This document shows positions 16,700 through 25,821 of a stretch of 64,000 nucleotides of DNA, in pieces (the stretch's first letter is position 1; the number at the start of each line of letters is the position of its first letter). The notes beneath the pieces are model-generated. The model made no database searches. It had not been told where the DNA came from and worked only from the letters and a program-made list of their open reading frames with translations. The stretch comes from Treponema bryantii NK4A124 (GTDB lineage Bacteria; Spirochaetota; Spirochaetia; Treponematales; Treponemataceae), in NCBI RefSeq assembly GCF_000421345.1, contig NZ_ATWV01000011.1, forward strand, positions 62,001 through 126,000. The letters are read 5' to 3'. The translations under genes and the position numbers were made by a program.

Positions 16700-19600
16700 A
16701 AAATTGCAACCTGCTGGTCTATAAGGGCAATCTGCTCAAGAATGGCATCTGCACTTACACACAAAGCCTTGCAGAGGAATTTGTCTTCAAGTCCTTCTGC
16801 AAGTTTTTTCATATCTGAAATTACATGTCTGATAAGATCATTGCTCAATTCTTCTTCGCAGCAGTCTTCCAGCTGACGATTGTATTCTTCGCCAAGAACT
16901 CCGGACTTAATGAGCGACTCTGCAGTAAGAAGAAGTCCTGGTTTGCCGGACATTTTCTGAATGATGTATTCAATTACCATGCGCATGCGGCAGCAATCAT
17001 ATGAGTTCTTATCTTTTTCCGGCAGGAAGCTTGAAAGTGTTCTGAGTTTTTTGAAGAGTTCAAGCTCTGCAGCATAATCTTTTGCTGTTTTGTCGTCATT
17101 GAGTATGCGGCCGATTTTATCAACCATATCATCTGCTGTAACAAAGTTATCATCTGAAAGATCTTCGTTTTCTGCAGCTGTTTCTACAAGCGACTTTTCA
17201 ACAGCAGCCTCTTCTGCTTCCGGACTCTCAGAACCGGTGAGGCTATAAATATCATCTACGGTTACGAATGGGTCTGAAGTTAATTCTTCAAACTCCTGTG
17301 CAGAGATTCCAACTAACATATCATCATTCATTGGCTCTTCCTCGTCTTCTGACTCAGCTTCTGTCTGAACTTCTTCTTCAGTTTCAGGTTCTGACTCTGG
17401 TTCCTGTTCAGGTTCAACTTCGGTTTCTGCTGCTTCCTCTGACTCTGCAAAATCATCTGAATCTAAACCATCCAGAGCTGCCTCTTCTGCGAGAATATCT
17501 TCTGACTCACTTGAAGAAATATCATTCTCATCAGCAAAATCCGTATCACCGAAATCTTCGTCGTAAAGCTGCAGGTCAAAATCATCAGATGGAATTTCTT
17601 CTGATGGGGCTTCTTCAGCAGTAACATCTTCTGCAGGCACTTCTTCTGAAGGTGTCTCAGCTACCGGCTCTTCTTCTGCAGACTCTTCCACCTCCGGCTC
17701 AACTACAGCTTCCTGAGCAGGCTGCAAATCGTATCCAGAAAGTTTTTCTTCGACAGCTTCATCCACTGCTTTACCAACAGCCTCCTGAATCATCTCTTCA
17801 TTTTTCTGTTTCAGTTCATCTGCAAGTTCCTTCTGCTGTAAAGCGAACTCACGCTGCTGCAATTCAAAGTCCTTCTGCTGCTGCTCCATTTCTTTTTTCT
17901 GGTCTTCCATCTCTTTCTGCTGCTGCTTCAAATCGTCCATCAGTTTCTGAGCTTGTGAAAGAGTTTCCTGCTCCTGGTAAGGCTGAGGCTCTGCGGCTGT
18001 TTCTGCCTCAGGCTTTGCAGCAGGACTAATCTCTGATTCTGCAGGCGCACTTACAGCCGGCTCTTCATCAGGCGCAGCAGTAGCCGCATCAACATCAGAA
18101 CCTGCAGCCGGAGCATCTTCAAAATCAGAAAAATCAAATCCACCTTCATCTTCAGAAAGGCCGTTTTCCAGCGAATTATCATCTTCTGCTGCATCCGGTG
18201 TCATCATTGACATAAGATCCGGATTTTCTTCATTTTCATCATAAGAGTCGTCTTCTTCTGTAATAGGCTTTGCCTCTGCATTAGGATCATCATCAAAGTC
18301 TTCCCAGAAGTCCCCCTCCTCTCCGGCTAGAGCCTGCTCAATCGGAGGTGTAGTTTCGAGACCATGCAGAGCAGAATCATTTTTCTCTTCAGCTTCTGAA
18401 TCTCCGTTTGCATTAAGTGCATCGAGCTGATCTGCAGTTTCCTCATCACTTGCGATGAAGCTTGTATCATCTGCAATATTTCCGCCCTCTTCCTCTGTGA
18501 GCTTATCTGCATCAACTTCTATAGGGCTTTCACTGTCGTTGTAAATTTCTTTATTTGCTTCTAGTTCAGAATTGATTTTTTCGAGAGCCTTAACTGCAAA
18601 GACATTAGGATTCTTCAAACCGATTCCCTTTTCATAAGAAGCCTTTGCCTTATTGAGTTCACCGCGTGCCGAGTTAATTGTACCTAACAGATTATAACCT
18701 TCCGGCAAGTGAGGGCGGCTGGCAACAAAATTGTCGGCCATTTCTTCTGCCTTTTCATAGTTTCCTGTTTGAATATAACGATCAGCAGCATTAATCATAT
18801 AGTCTTTATAATGATGATTTAGTTTTCTGATTTTATCGTAATAAGTATTTGCAGCTTCTTCATCACCACGGCAGACAAAATACTGACCATACAAATCGAG
18901 AATCTGTACATCTTTTCCATCGCTCTTTTCATCAATTGTCTTAATCAAATCAAGTGCCTTTTCGTAACGCTGGGCAGAAAGAAGCACATGTGCATACTGC
19001 TTGCAAACATCAAGATTTTCAGGAGCAATATCAACAGCATCAAGAATCTTATCCATTGCCTGATCAATCTTCATTCCCTTTTCAAGAGACTTCGAAAGTC
19101 CTACAAGAATTTCAATATCATTCTGTTTAAGATCTTCTGCACGCTTAAAGGTTTTTGTCGCATTGTCGTAATCGAACTGATTAAGATAAATACGGCCGAG
19201 AATACAAAGCATTTCAACATCATCCGGATGCAGTTTAATTGACTGTTCAACCAGCTCCTGTGCCTGTTTTGTTTCCTGGCACTTGATGAGCAGTTCACTG
19301 AAATCGCGGATTGCATCGAGCCAGCCCGGACGGGTTTTTAAGGCAACCTCATAGCAGCGAACAGCCTCCGGATAATTTTTCATGTTCTCATAAACATGAG
19401 CAAGATTATAATTCAAAATAGGATGATTCTGATCTACCTGCAATCCTTTCTTATAAGCGGCAATTGCTTTGTCATATTCTTTTTTTGCAAAGTAAATTGA
19501 ACCAAGATGATTATGAGCAAGAACGTCGTCGGGGTTACGGCTGATTACAGATTCAAAAGAATCAATTGCATCATCATAATCGCCCATCTCTTTATAGGTA

Positions 19601-19938
19601 AAGCCAAGGTTGTAGTTGATGTTTGGGTTAGCAGAAGAAATATCCTGGGCCTTATGAAGAATATTTACAGAATCTTCATAACGTTTGAGTCGGCGGAAAA
19701 TAGCTCCCAGGCTTACCATTGCGTCTGTGTTTTCCGGCTTGAAGGTAATTATCTGCTCATAGTAAGGAATAGCCTTTTCATCTTCGCCTGCACGCACATA
19801 AATGCTGCCAAGCTCCTTAAGGTATTCGGCGTTAGACTCGTCGTTGCGGAGCAGCTCCTTATAGTAGCGAGCCGCAGTTGCCCAGTCGTGAGCTGTGATT
19901 GCATTCTGTGCCTTTGTCAAAATCAAACTGTTTGCCAT
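16696..19938 (-). CDS. Large TPR protein with acidic low-complexity middle and coiled coil
   Basis: Of 1080 residues, the first ~470 form about a dozen tetratricopeptide repeats (for example AIPYYEQIITFKPENTDAMVSLG). Residues ~480-660 and ~735-940 are strongly acidic and Ser/Ala-rich. A Gln/Glu/Lys coiled coil (repeated QQQKEMEDQKKEMEQQQ type) sits at ~655-720. The C-terminal ~130 residues are helical. There is no signal peptide or membrane span, so it is probably a cytoplasmic scaffold. Partners are unknown. It follows the LamG/FN3 gene by 26 nt on the same strand. Confidence 0.82.
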   Translation of the reverse strand: MANSLILTKAQNAITAHDWATAARYYKELLRNDESNAEYLKELGSIYVRAGEDEKAIPYYEQIITFKPENTDAMVSLGAIFRRLKRYEDSVNILHKAQDISSANPNINYNLGFTYKEMGDYDDAIDSFESVISRNPDDVLAHNHLGSIYFAKKEYDKAIAAYKKGLQVDQNHPILNYNLAHVYENMKNYPEAVRCYEVALKTRPGWLDAIRDFSELLIKCQETKQAQELVEQSIKLHPDDVEMLCILGRIYLNQFDYDNATKTFKRAEDLKQNDIEILVGLSKSLEKGMKIDQAMDKILDAVDIAPENLDVCKQYAHVLLSAQRYEKALDLIKTIDEKSDGKDVQILDLYGQYFVCRGDEEAANTYYDKIRKLNHHYKDYMINAADRYIQTGNYEKAEEMADNFVASRPHLPEGYNLLGTINSARGELNKAKASYEKGIGLKNPNVFAVKALEKINSELEANKEIYNDSESPIEVDADKLTEEEGGNIADDTSFIASDEETADQLDALNANGDSEAEEKNDSALHGLETTPPIEQALAGEEGDFWEDFDDDPNAEAKPITEEDDSYDENEENPDLMSMMTPDAAEDDNSLENGLSEDEGGFDFSDFEDAPAAGSDVDAATAAPDEEPAVSAPAESEISPAAKPEAETAAEPQPYQEQETLSQAQKLMDDLKQQQKEMEDQKKEMEQQQKDFELQQREFALQQKELADELKQKNEEMIQEAVGKAVDEAVEEKLSGYDLQPAQEAVVEPEVEESAEEEPVAETPSEEVPAEDVTAEEAPSEEIPSDDFDLQLYDEDFGDTDFADENDISSSESEDILAEEAALDGLDSDDFAESEEAAETEVEPEQEPESEPETEEEVQTEAESEDEEEPMNDDMLVGISAQEFEELTSDPFVTVDDIYSLTGSESPEAEEAAVEKSLVETAAENEDLSDDNFVTADDMVDKIGRILNDDKTAKDYAAELELFKKLRTLSSFLPEKDKNSYDCCRMRMVIEYIIQKMSGKPGLLLTAESLIKSGVLGEEYNRQLEDCCEEELSNDLIRHVISDMKKLAEGLEDKFLCKALCVSADAILEQIALIDQQVAIF

Positions 19939-19964
19939 AGTATTTCCCCTGTTTTATATAACCC

Positions 19965-21497
19965 TTATTTTAACCTTGCTAATGGTCGTGCAAATACTTC
20001 TTTAGAAAGATTTCCTACAACCCTCATATCGTATGCAGACCAGGCTGCAACCGCAAAATAATATATTTTTCCGTTCTCAAGTCCTGTAACTGTATAGGAA
20101 GTTGTATTACCAACATTGATTGGCGACTGGCCTTCTATTGCCATACGGCCAAGATATTCTCCCGGTCGTGTTCCATAGTAGAGGTAATATCCGCCTGCTG
20201 TATCATCCACCGAATAATTCCACGAAACTGTAACACTTCCGTTACCTGCAACTGCCCTAACCACAAATGGTGGCAGCGGTTCCGGCAGCTCAGTAAAGTC
20301 TAGAGAAATAGAAGTAATTGCCGGAGTCTTTTCTCCGTTTCCGTCCGGCATGAGCTCAGCCATAACCTGGAAATAAAGTCCTGTGATTCCCTTGAGTTCT
20401 TCTCCGCTTTCAACCGGCTTCCACTCCGGCTCATTTTCTGTCCAGCCAAAAAAGTTTTCACCAGAACGTACGTAGTAGCAGACCGCGGTCTGAGCAGGAA
20501 CATTCATTTCAGCTTCAAGTTTATTAAGCACCGAACCGGTAGAAACCATGATAGGCTTTGTAACAAAACGGCCGCCACCCGGCTGATACTGCATGTGACC
20601 AATACTTCCGGCATTTTCAGCAGACTGATAATCCGGCGGGCTGTAAGGTCTGCGAAGAATTCTAAAATCATCAAGTTTACCGGTATACTCAGAACAAATA
20701 GCGACTTCAGAAGGAGTTCCAAGATAGACAAGACTAACATCTCCGCTTTCCTTACGATCGGTAGTTATATAAGTTATATCCTCTGTAATTCCATTAACAA
20801 GGTATTCAAGAATTCCGGTCTCACAGTCAAAAGAAAGTACATGATAACTCCAGGTATCAGGAATGATTTTAGAAGAGCCCTTAAGTTCAACTTCATTTTT
20901 ACCGGCTTCATTCTGATATAAATCAAAAATATTATTCAGTTCCCATTTGATGTGGCCCTTATCAAAAGTGCCGTTAATTACCTGAAATACAAGCTGACCG
21001 TCTTCGTTTCTTGAAGATTCCCAGTTGAGAACCATCTCCCCGTTTTCTGCAATCGAAGGACAAAGCCAGAATTCAAAAGAGAAGGAACCCATCAAGCCTT
21101 CTGACCCAAAGAAGGTTCCCGGTTTTCCGGAAATTGCAAGACCTCCCATATTACGGCTAAGTCCTGCAGCCTTTTCATTTTTTGTCTGATTTGTCTGCTG
21201 AAAACTATTTCTATTAATTACATAATCGCCGTCCGAAATCGGCATATCGGCATCTTCAAAATCAATTAATAAATCTGTGTATTCATCAAAAACAAAAGAG
21301 TTTGAGGCAAGTTCAATACAGTCATATCCATAGCGGCCCTTTCCTGTTGTAATTCCTTCCTGCTGCATAAATACAGGCCAGCCGTTTTTCCCACCAAAGA
21401 GATATTCCTTAGCAAAAAGTCCAGCCGCACCACAGGCACACATCACAGCCGAAAGCGCTATAATAAGAAGTCTTTTTTTGATACAATTTCCTAACAT
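19965..21497 (-). CDS. Exported LamG-like/fibronectin type III protein
   Basis: The 510-residue product starts MLGNCIKKRLLIIALSAVMC, a signal peptide that may be a lipoprotein type (the Cys near residue 20 or 22 could be lipidated, but the box is not classical). A concanavalin/LamG-like domain spans ~95-300 (FSFEFWLCPS, LDDFRILRRPYS). The C-terminal ~100 residues form an FN3 domain (GNGSVTVSWNYS ... YYFAVAAWS). It is likely displayed in the periplasm or on the surface and binds carbohydrate or protein. The start codon at 21497 is only 3 bp from the divergent uvrC ATG. Confidence 0.8.
   Translation of the reverse strand: MLGNCIKKRLLIIALSAVMCACGAAGLFAKEYLFGGKNGWPVFMQQEGITTGKGRYGYDCIELASNSFVFDEYTDLLIDFEDADMPISDGDYVINRNSFQQTNQTKNEKAAGLSRNMGGLAISGKPGTFFGSEGLMGSFSFEFWLCPSIAENGEMVLNWESSRNEDGQLVFQVINGTFDKGHIKWELNNIFDLYQNEAGKNEVELKGSSKIIPDTWSYHVLSFDCETGILEYLVNGITEDITYITTDRKESGDVSLVYLGTPSEVAICSEYTGKLDDFRILRRPYSPPDYQSAENAGSIGHMQYQPGGGRFVTKPIMVSTGSVLNKLEAEMNVPAQTAVCYYVRSGENFFGWTENEPEWKPVESGEELKGITGLYFQVMAELMPDGNGEKTPAITSISLDFTELPEPLPPFVVRAVAGNGSVTVSWNYSVDDTAGGYYLYYGTRPGEYLGRMAIEGQSPINVGNTTSYTVTGLENGKIYYFAVAAWSAYDMRVVGNLSKEVFARPLARLK
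21479..21487 (+). promoter_or_regulatory. Candidate extended -10 of uvrC
   Basis: TGATACAAT (TGn plus TACAAT) lies 13 nt before the uvrC ATG and inside the 5' end of the opposing gene. No good -35 is seen. Confidence 0.4.
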
Positions 21498-21500
21498 AAC

Positions 21501-23477
21501 ATGACAGCCAAAACTACCGGTGGAAAAGCCGCAGCACGCACAGTCCGCGACGTCCTCCACGAAACAGCTCTGAAAGCTCCTCAATCCAGTGGTGTCTATC
21601 TGTGGCGAAACGCAGAAGGCACCGTAATATATGTGGGAAAAGCAAAGAGTCTTAAGAACCGCCTGTCTTCCTATTTTTCAGGACAACAGAGCGTAAAAAC
21701 AAGACTTTTAATCTCCCACGCCAACTCTATTGAATACATCACAACAGCAAACGAGTACGAAGCTCTGCTGCTGGAAAACAACCTTATTAAAAAGTACAAT
21801 CCCCGCTACAACATCTGTCTTAAAGACGGTAAATCATACCCTGTCTTGAGAATCACAAAAGAGGATTTCCCAAAGATTTATAAGACGCGCCGCATTTTAC
21901 AGGACGGTTCAACCTATTTCGGTCCCTTCCCGGATGTTGCGGCTCTGGATACCTTTCTTGATGCAATTTTCAAGCTCTATCCAATCCGTCATTGCAGGAC
22001 TCTCCGTAAGAGGGATACCCCTTGTCTTTACTACCACATGAAGCAGTGTCAGGCTCCCTGCTGTAATAAAATTTCTAAAGACTCCTACAATTTATACATC
22101 GGTGAAATTAAAAAGTTACTTGAGGGAAAAGGTGAAGAAAGAGTAAAGGACCTTCAGGCAGAGATGAAGGCGGCTGCGGCGGCTCTGGACTTTGAAAAAG
22201 CGGCCAGATTGCGCGACGGCATTAAAGCCCTTATGGTTCTGCAGAATCAGAATATAGTAGAAAGTTTTGATTCTGATGACCGCGACTATATTGCTTACCA
22301 CAGCGAAGGCGAGCTGGTTAGCTTTACAGTTCTCAAGATTCGCCAGGGCAAGCTGCTGGGCCGTGAAAACTACCGGGCAGAATCGCTGAACGATAACGAC
22401 GACCTCATAGCCGAGTTTATGGCTGTCTTTTATGATGATATTCATACAATTCCGCCTCAGGTTTACATTCCCCAGACCAGCGAATTTGAACATATTTCCC
22501 GCTGGCTGCATGAAGAAAAGAAGTCGACATCCCAGGTAATTATGGTTGCCTCCCGCGACCTGCCCCGGGACGTTGCCGCCATTCAGATGGCAAAGCAGAA
22601 TGCAAAGGAAGATATTGTCCGCCGCCTTCGCGACCGCGGTGACACTCCTGCCATGGAAGAACTCAAAGAAAAGCTTGGCCTCGACACTCTGCCGGTTAGA
22701 ATCGAAGGTTTTGATATTGCCCATATCGGCGGTAAGTGGCCGGTTGCCTCCCTCATCAGCTTTTATAACGGCAACCCGGATAAAAAGAACTACCGCTACT
22801 TCCGTCTGCGCACAACCGACGGCCTCATAGACGATTTCGCCTCAATGAAGGAAGCTGTTTCCCGCCGCTATACCAGACTTCTCAACGAGCAGGCCGAACT
22901 TCCTGACCTGCTTTTAATTGATGGTGGTATAGGCCAGGTAAATGCGGTAGAAGAAATTCTCAACTCCCTGGGGCTGGACATCCCGGTTGCGGGTCTTGCC
23001 AAGCGCGATGAAGAAATTTACCGCCCGGGCAACAGCACTCCAATCTGCCTGCCAAAAAGAAGCGATGCCCTGCGCCTGCTCCAGCGCGTGCGAGACGAAA
23101 CTCACCGCTTTGCCACAAGCCGAAACCAGAGGCTGCGAACAAAAGAAAACACAAAATCAATTTTCCTCGAATTGCCTGGAGTTGGTGAAAAGCGGGCCCT
23201 TCAGTTACAGCGTCAGTTCCTCACTCTGGAAAACCTCGCCGTCGCAGAAGAAAGCGCCGTTGCCCAGTGCCTGCACGTCCGCGCCGACGAAGCCGCAGAC
23301 ATTTTACTAAAAGCCCGCGACCTGGACGCTCAGCGCAAGGAGAAAAAAGACCTTCAGCGTCTTTCTCTGGGCCAGGCCGGCACAACAAAAGAAAAAGCCG
23401 CAGAGGCAGGCTACATTGCAGACCTGGCAAGTGCGGCTCTGGCGGCGGCGGAAAATCCACCGGACTACGGCGAGTAA
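21501..23477 (+). CDS. uvrC: Excinuclease ABC subunit C
   Basis: The 658-residue protein makes both incisions around a lesion once UvrB is loaded. Visible parts are the N-terminal GIY-YIG nuclease (SSGVYLWRNAEGTVIYVGKAKSL in two blocks, residues ~28-55), a Cys-rich segment (CRTLRKRDTPCLYYHMKQCQAPC near 165-190), a UVR motif (~205-240), an RNase H-like C-terminal nuclease (IEGFDIAHIGG, LLIDGGIGQVNA), and terminal helix-hairpin-helix motifs (LPGVGEKRALQL). The gene is intact and of normal length. Confidence 0.95.
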   Translation: MTAKTTGGKAAARTVRDVLHETALKAPQSSGVYLWRNAEGTVIYVGKAKSLKNRLSSYFSGQQSVKTRLLISHANSIEYITTANEYEALLLENNLIKKYNPRYNICLKDGKSYPVLRITKEDFPKIYKTRRILQDGSTYFGPFPDVAALDTFLDAIFKLYPIRHCRTLRKRDTPCLYYHMKQCQAPCCNKISKDSYNLYIGEIKKLLEGKGEERVKDLQAEMKAAAAALDFEKAARLRDGIKALMVLQNQNIVESFDSDDRDYIAYHSEGELVSFTVLKIRQGKLLGRENYRAESLNDNDDLIAEFMAVFYDDIHTIPPQVYIPQTSEFEHISRWLHEEKKSTSQVIMVASRDLPRDVAAIQMAKQNAKEDIVRRLRDRGDTPAMEELKEKLGLDTLPVRIEGFDIAHIGGKWPVASLISFYNGNPDKKNYRYFRLRTTDGLIDDFASMKEAVSRRYTRLLNEQAELPDLLLIDGGIGQVNAVEEILNSLGLDIPVAGLAKRDEEIYRPGNSTPICLPKRSDALRLLQRVRDETHRFATSRNQRLRTKENTKSIFLELPGVGEKRALQLQRQFLTLENLAVAEESAVAQCLHVRADEAADILLKARDLDAQRKEKKDLQRLSLGQAGTTKEKAAEAGYIADLASAALAAAENPPDYGE

Positions 23478-23480
23478 GCG

Positions 23481-23516
23481 TCATTGCGAGGAGCCCAAAG
23501 GGCGACGTGGCAATCC
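23481..23516. repeat. Intergenic palindromic repeat of the CATTGCGAGG type
   Basis: CATTGCGAGGAGCCC is followed by GGGCGACGTGGCAATC. The two arms pair imperfectly with an AGCCC/GGGCG core. Sequences of this form are widespread intergenic palindromes in many bacteria. It lies between the convergent uvrC and LacI-family genes. Confidence 0.7.
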
Positions 23517-23517
23517 A

Positions 23518-24534
23518 TTAAAAGAATCTAAAACCTTTGATTGTCTTCACAGAATTCCGCTCCACAAGCTCCGGGCGGCAGCGGATAATAGGAGGGACTT
23601 CTTTTCCATCAATCTGGTCCAGCATCATCTGGGCCGCAATGTCGGCAATTTCTGTAGTACTTTGGCGGAAGGTTGTGAGACCTAAATATTCAGAAGCAAT
23701 TTCATCATCAAAACCGATTACAGAAATATCTTCCGGAATGCGCATGCCATGCTTTTTTGCATAATCATAAATACCAAAGGCAATCTGATCGTTAGTTACA
23801 AAAACTGCAGTGAGGTCTTTGCGGCGTTTTATGAGACGGCCAAAGGCTTCAGCTCCGCTTTTTTTGTCCCAGGCTGCACTAATCTCATAAAGAGATTCGT
23901 CATAAAGATGATGCTTTTCCAGCGCGGTTTTAAAGCCTTCATAACGTTCTGTCGGTGCTGTAGAAATACCATCAACAGGACCTGAAATATAACCTATTTT
24001 TTTATGTCCATGATTTACAAGATATTCAGCAGCCTCATAACCGCCCTGCTCATTCGCCGTAATTACGGTACAGATTCCATCAAAAACCGAGTTTGTAGAA
24101 ACGCGGGGCAAATCTGTTTTTACAAAATCTTCAAAATCAGCAGGAGTATTTGTTGCCGGGTTTATGATAATCACGCCATCAATAGAGCGGAAGTTTGCAT
24201 GAGAAAAATAAGTCATGTCAAAATGGCGGGAAAGGAAAATAATATCGTAACCAGCCGCTTCAATTTTTTCGCGGAAACGGGTAAGCACCGGCGAGAAGAG
24301 CGGATGAGCAAAGCCCATATTCATTCCGGTATCATCATAAATTACACCAATAAGATAAGAACGTTTTGTGGTGAGAGTGCGGGCAGTAATATTTGGTTCA
24401 TAGCCAAGCTCCTTAGCCTTGGACATAATCTTCTGTCTGGTCTCCTCACTCAAAGAGCCCTGACCGTTTAAGGCCTTAGAGACAGTTGGCGCAGAATAGC
24501 CCGTAGCTTCAGCAATGTCGTAAATAGTAACCAT
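23518..24534 (-). CDS. LacI-family transcriptional regulator
   Basis: The helix-turn-helix and hinge are classic: MVTIYDIAEATGYSAPTVSKALNG, then a sugar-binding core with VIGFDDEIASEYLGL and TTFRQSTTEIADIA. The start is ATG at 24534, where the family begins; the frame stays open upstream but that part is non-coding leader. Length is 338 residues, as expected. A perfect 20-bp operator-like palindrome lies 127 nt upstream. No catabolic operon adjoins it, so the regulated sugar is unknown. Confidence 0.9.
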   Translation of the reverse strand: MVTIYDIAEATGYSAPTVSKALNGQGSLSEETRQKIMSKAKELGYEPNITARTLTTKRSYLIGVIYDDTGMNMGFAHPLFSPVLTRFREKIEAAGYDIIFLSRHFDMTYFSHANFRSIDGVIIINPATNTPADFEDFVKTDLPRVSTNSVFDGICTVITANEQGGYEAAEYLVNHGHKKIGYISGPVDGISTAPTERYEGFKTALEKHHLYDESLYEISAAWDKKSGAEAFGRLIKRRKDLTAVFVTNDQIAFGIYDYAKKHGMRIPEDISVIGFDDEIASEYLGLTTFRQSTTEIADIAAQMMLDQIDGKEVPPIIRCRPELVERNSVKTIKGFRFF

Positions 24535-24560
24535 AGTAAAAACCCCACAAAATAGATGAA

Positions 24561-24604
24561 AAAAAAAGCCGACCCGGCAGGAATACGGCTTTCCCAAGGT
24601 CGGC
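24561..24604 (-). terminator. Terminator-like hairpin inside the LacI-gene leader
   Basis: GCCGACC (24568-24574) pairs with GGTCGGC (24598-24604), and on the minus strand a run of at least seven T follows immediately, ~30 nt before the regulator's ATG. The loop contains an alternative stem (AGCCG/CGGCT). The position suggests attenuation. Confidence 0.5.
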
Positions 24605-24660
24605 AGTCTCAAATCACGGGATAACATACAGGAGGAACCCGTAATATGAAAAAATAGTTT

Positions 24661-24680
24661 TTAGGCAACCGGTTGCCTAA
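24661..24680. promoter_or_regulatory. Perfect 20-bp LacI-family operator
   Basis: TTAGGCAACCGGTTGCCTAA is a perfect palindrome with the central CG step typical of LacI/GalR-type operators. It probably mediates autoregulation by the adjacent LacI-family gene. Confidence 0.75.
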
Positions 24681-24740
24681 GTAAAAGGATAAACCTAAAT
24701 ACTTTGCCTAGGAATAGGGGATTTCCCCTACGGTATATAA

Positions 24741-24764
24741 AAAAGGAGGGCGGAGCCCCGCCCT
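24741..24764 (-). terminator. GC-rich hairpin with minus-strand T run
   Basis: AGGGCGG/CCGCCCT (24747-24764) is followed on the minus strand by CC and six T. No minus-strand gene lies immediately upstream, so it may be part of a repeat. Confidence 0.4.
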
Positions 24765-24908
24765 ACGCGCCCACTTCGTTGGTCGCTACCCCACCCAACG
24801 GGCTCAAGCGCCGCCCGTAACGCCCGCTATAATTTTTCGTTTATTTTTTACAAAATATCTTGAAATCTGCAAAACACTTCGATATTCTTTCTCACCATCG
24901 AGGCAAAT

Positions 24909-25595
24909 ATGTCGCAAATCGCTGGTGTTTTAGAAAAATTGGAAGGCACTTCTGTTTATGAAACTTTAGTCCAAATGGAAGCCGCCTATGAAAGAATAGC
25001 GTGCGAACAAAAGCAGTGGTACGACGCTGCGAAGTTTTATTGCCCCGAGGGCTGCGGCTCTTGTTGCGAAGGCTTTGAGCCCGACTTAATGGAAGGCGAG
25101 TTTCTTTACATGGCAGCCTGGCTCATAGAAAATCAAAACGACATTGCCCTGCAGATTGCCCAGAACAAGTTCCCTTTTGATAACGGCAAAACCTGTCCGC
25201 TTTTCAATCCGGCTTCTCCCTATCATTGTTCAATTTATAATGGACGCCCGTTTATCTGCCGCCTTTTTGGAGCTTCAAGCTTCCGTTCCCGCAATGGAGA
25301 CAAAACCTGGCGGCCCTGCAAGTTCTACCCGGATGATATTCTTGCCGCCCATAAGCCTCCGCTTGCAAAACGCCAGTATTCCGAAAGCGAAACTCTGCAA
25401 GTCCTTGGTGCTGTGCCGCCACTTATGAGCGACTTCACAGAATCAATTGCAGCCTCTGCATCCGGGGAAACAGAACTCATCCGCGACATTCTGCCGCCAA
25501 CTATCCGCCGTCTTTTGTGGCTCATCAACATGAACGACAACGGAAATGATAATCCGAATGGCTCGCCGTCCGGGGCGCCACCTATGGCAGCTTAA
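24909..25595 (+). CDS. YkgJ-family cysteine-cluster protein
   Basis: The 228-residue protein has the CxxxCxxCC cluster (CPEGCGSCC, residues ~41-49) plus later cysteines in GKTCPLFNP, HCSIYNGRPFICRLFG and WRPCKFY, as in the YkgJ/UPF0153 family. The cluster is thought to bind Zn or an Fe-S centre. The biochemical role is not established. The C-terminus is a Gly/Pro/Asn-rich tail. A GAGG ribosome site precedes the ATG. Confidence 0.85.
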   Translation: MSQIAGVLEKLEGTSVYETLVQMEAAYERIACEQKQWYDAAKFYCPEGCGSCCEGFEPDLMEGEFLYMAAWLIENQNDIALQIAQNKFPFDNGKTCPLFNPASPYHCSIYNGRPFICRLFGASSFRSRNGDKTWRPCKFYPDDILAAHKPPLAKRQYSESETLQVLGAVPPLMSDFTESIAASASGETELIRDILPPTIRRLLWLINMNDNGNDNPNGSPSGAPPMAA

Positions 25596-25706
25596 CCACT
25601 TGCCCTTCCATAACATTTCTGATATCTTTTCCAAAGATTTTACGTTTGAGATGAACTAAAGGCCAGAGTCCATAGAGTCCTGCATTACCGGCGACGCCAC
25701 GGCGCA
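25588..25706 (-). pseudogene. Possible gene remnant, unidentified
   Basis: On the minus strand a ~39-residue frame between stops reads YAVRRGVAGNAGLYGL followed by WPLVHLKRKIFGKDIRNV and ends EGQVVKLP. The composition looks protein-like rather than random, yet it has no start codon or ribosome site and overlaps the end of the YkgJ gene. It may be the surviving end of a lost gene or a repeat-borne frame. Confidence 0.3.
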
Positions 25707-25763
25707 CCGCGTATCACATCTACCAAGTAATTTACTGAACATTTTTATTTTTCTCACAAAACA

Positions 25764-25804
25764 GGTGGTTGAGTGCTTTGCGAAGCAAAGTGTATCGAAA
25801 CCAC
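25764..25804. repeat. REP-like palindrome, copy 6 (EIIC leader)
   Basis: GGTGGTTGAGTGCTTTGCG ... GTATCGAAACCAC with a CTTTGCGAAGCAAAG inner hairpin. It ends 4 nt before the AAGGAG ribosome site of the EIIC gene, so it lies in that gene's 5' leader. Confidence 0.85.
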
Positions 25805-25821
25805 ATTCAAGGAGTATCTCG

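Larger units (their letters stand above)
24535..24908. other. 374-bp gene-free stretch: structured leader, operator and repeat
   Basis: No convincing protein gene is present. From left to right it holds the LacI-gene leader with a terminator-like hairpin (24561-24604), a small hairpin carrying AGGAGG ahead of a three-codon frame (24616-24657), a perfect LacI-type operator (24661-24680), and a GC-rich hairpin with a T run on the minus strand (24741-24764). Repeat-like sequence follows to about 24830, then an AT-rich promoter region with a GAGG ribosome site for the gene at 24909. Confidence 0.6.

Noticed and set aside
23518-24627. LacI regulator start at 24627
   Set aside because: The helix-turn-helix begins at the ATG at 24534, and the extra part is a terminator-like leader.
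25765-25821. N-terminal extension of the PTS EIIC protein through the REP (start at 25765)
   Set aside because: The extension is encoded by the REP, has no ribosome site and no hydrophobic pattern; AAGGAG precedes the ATG at 25822.
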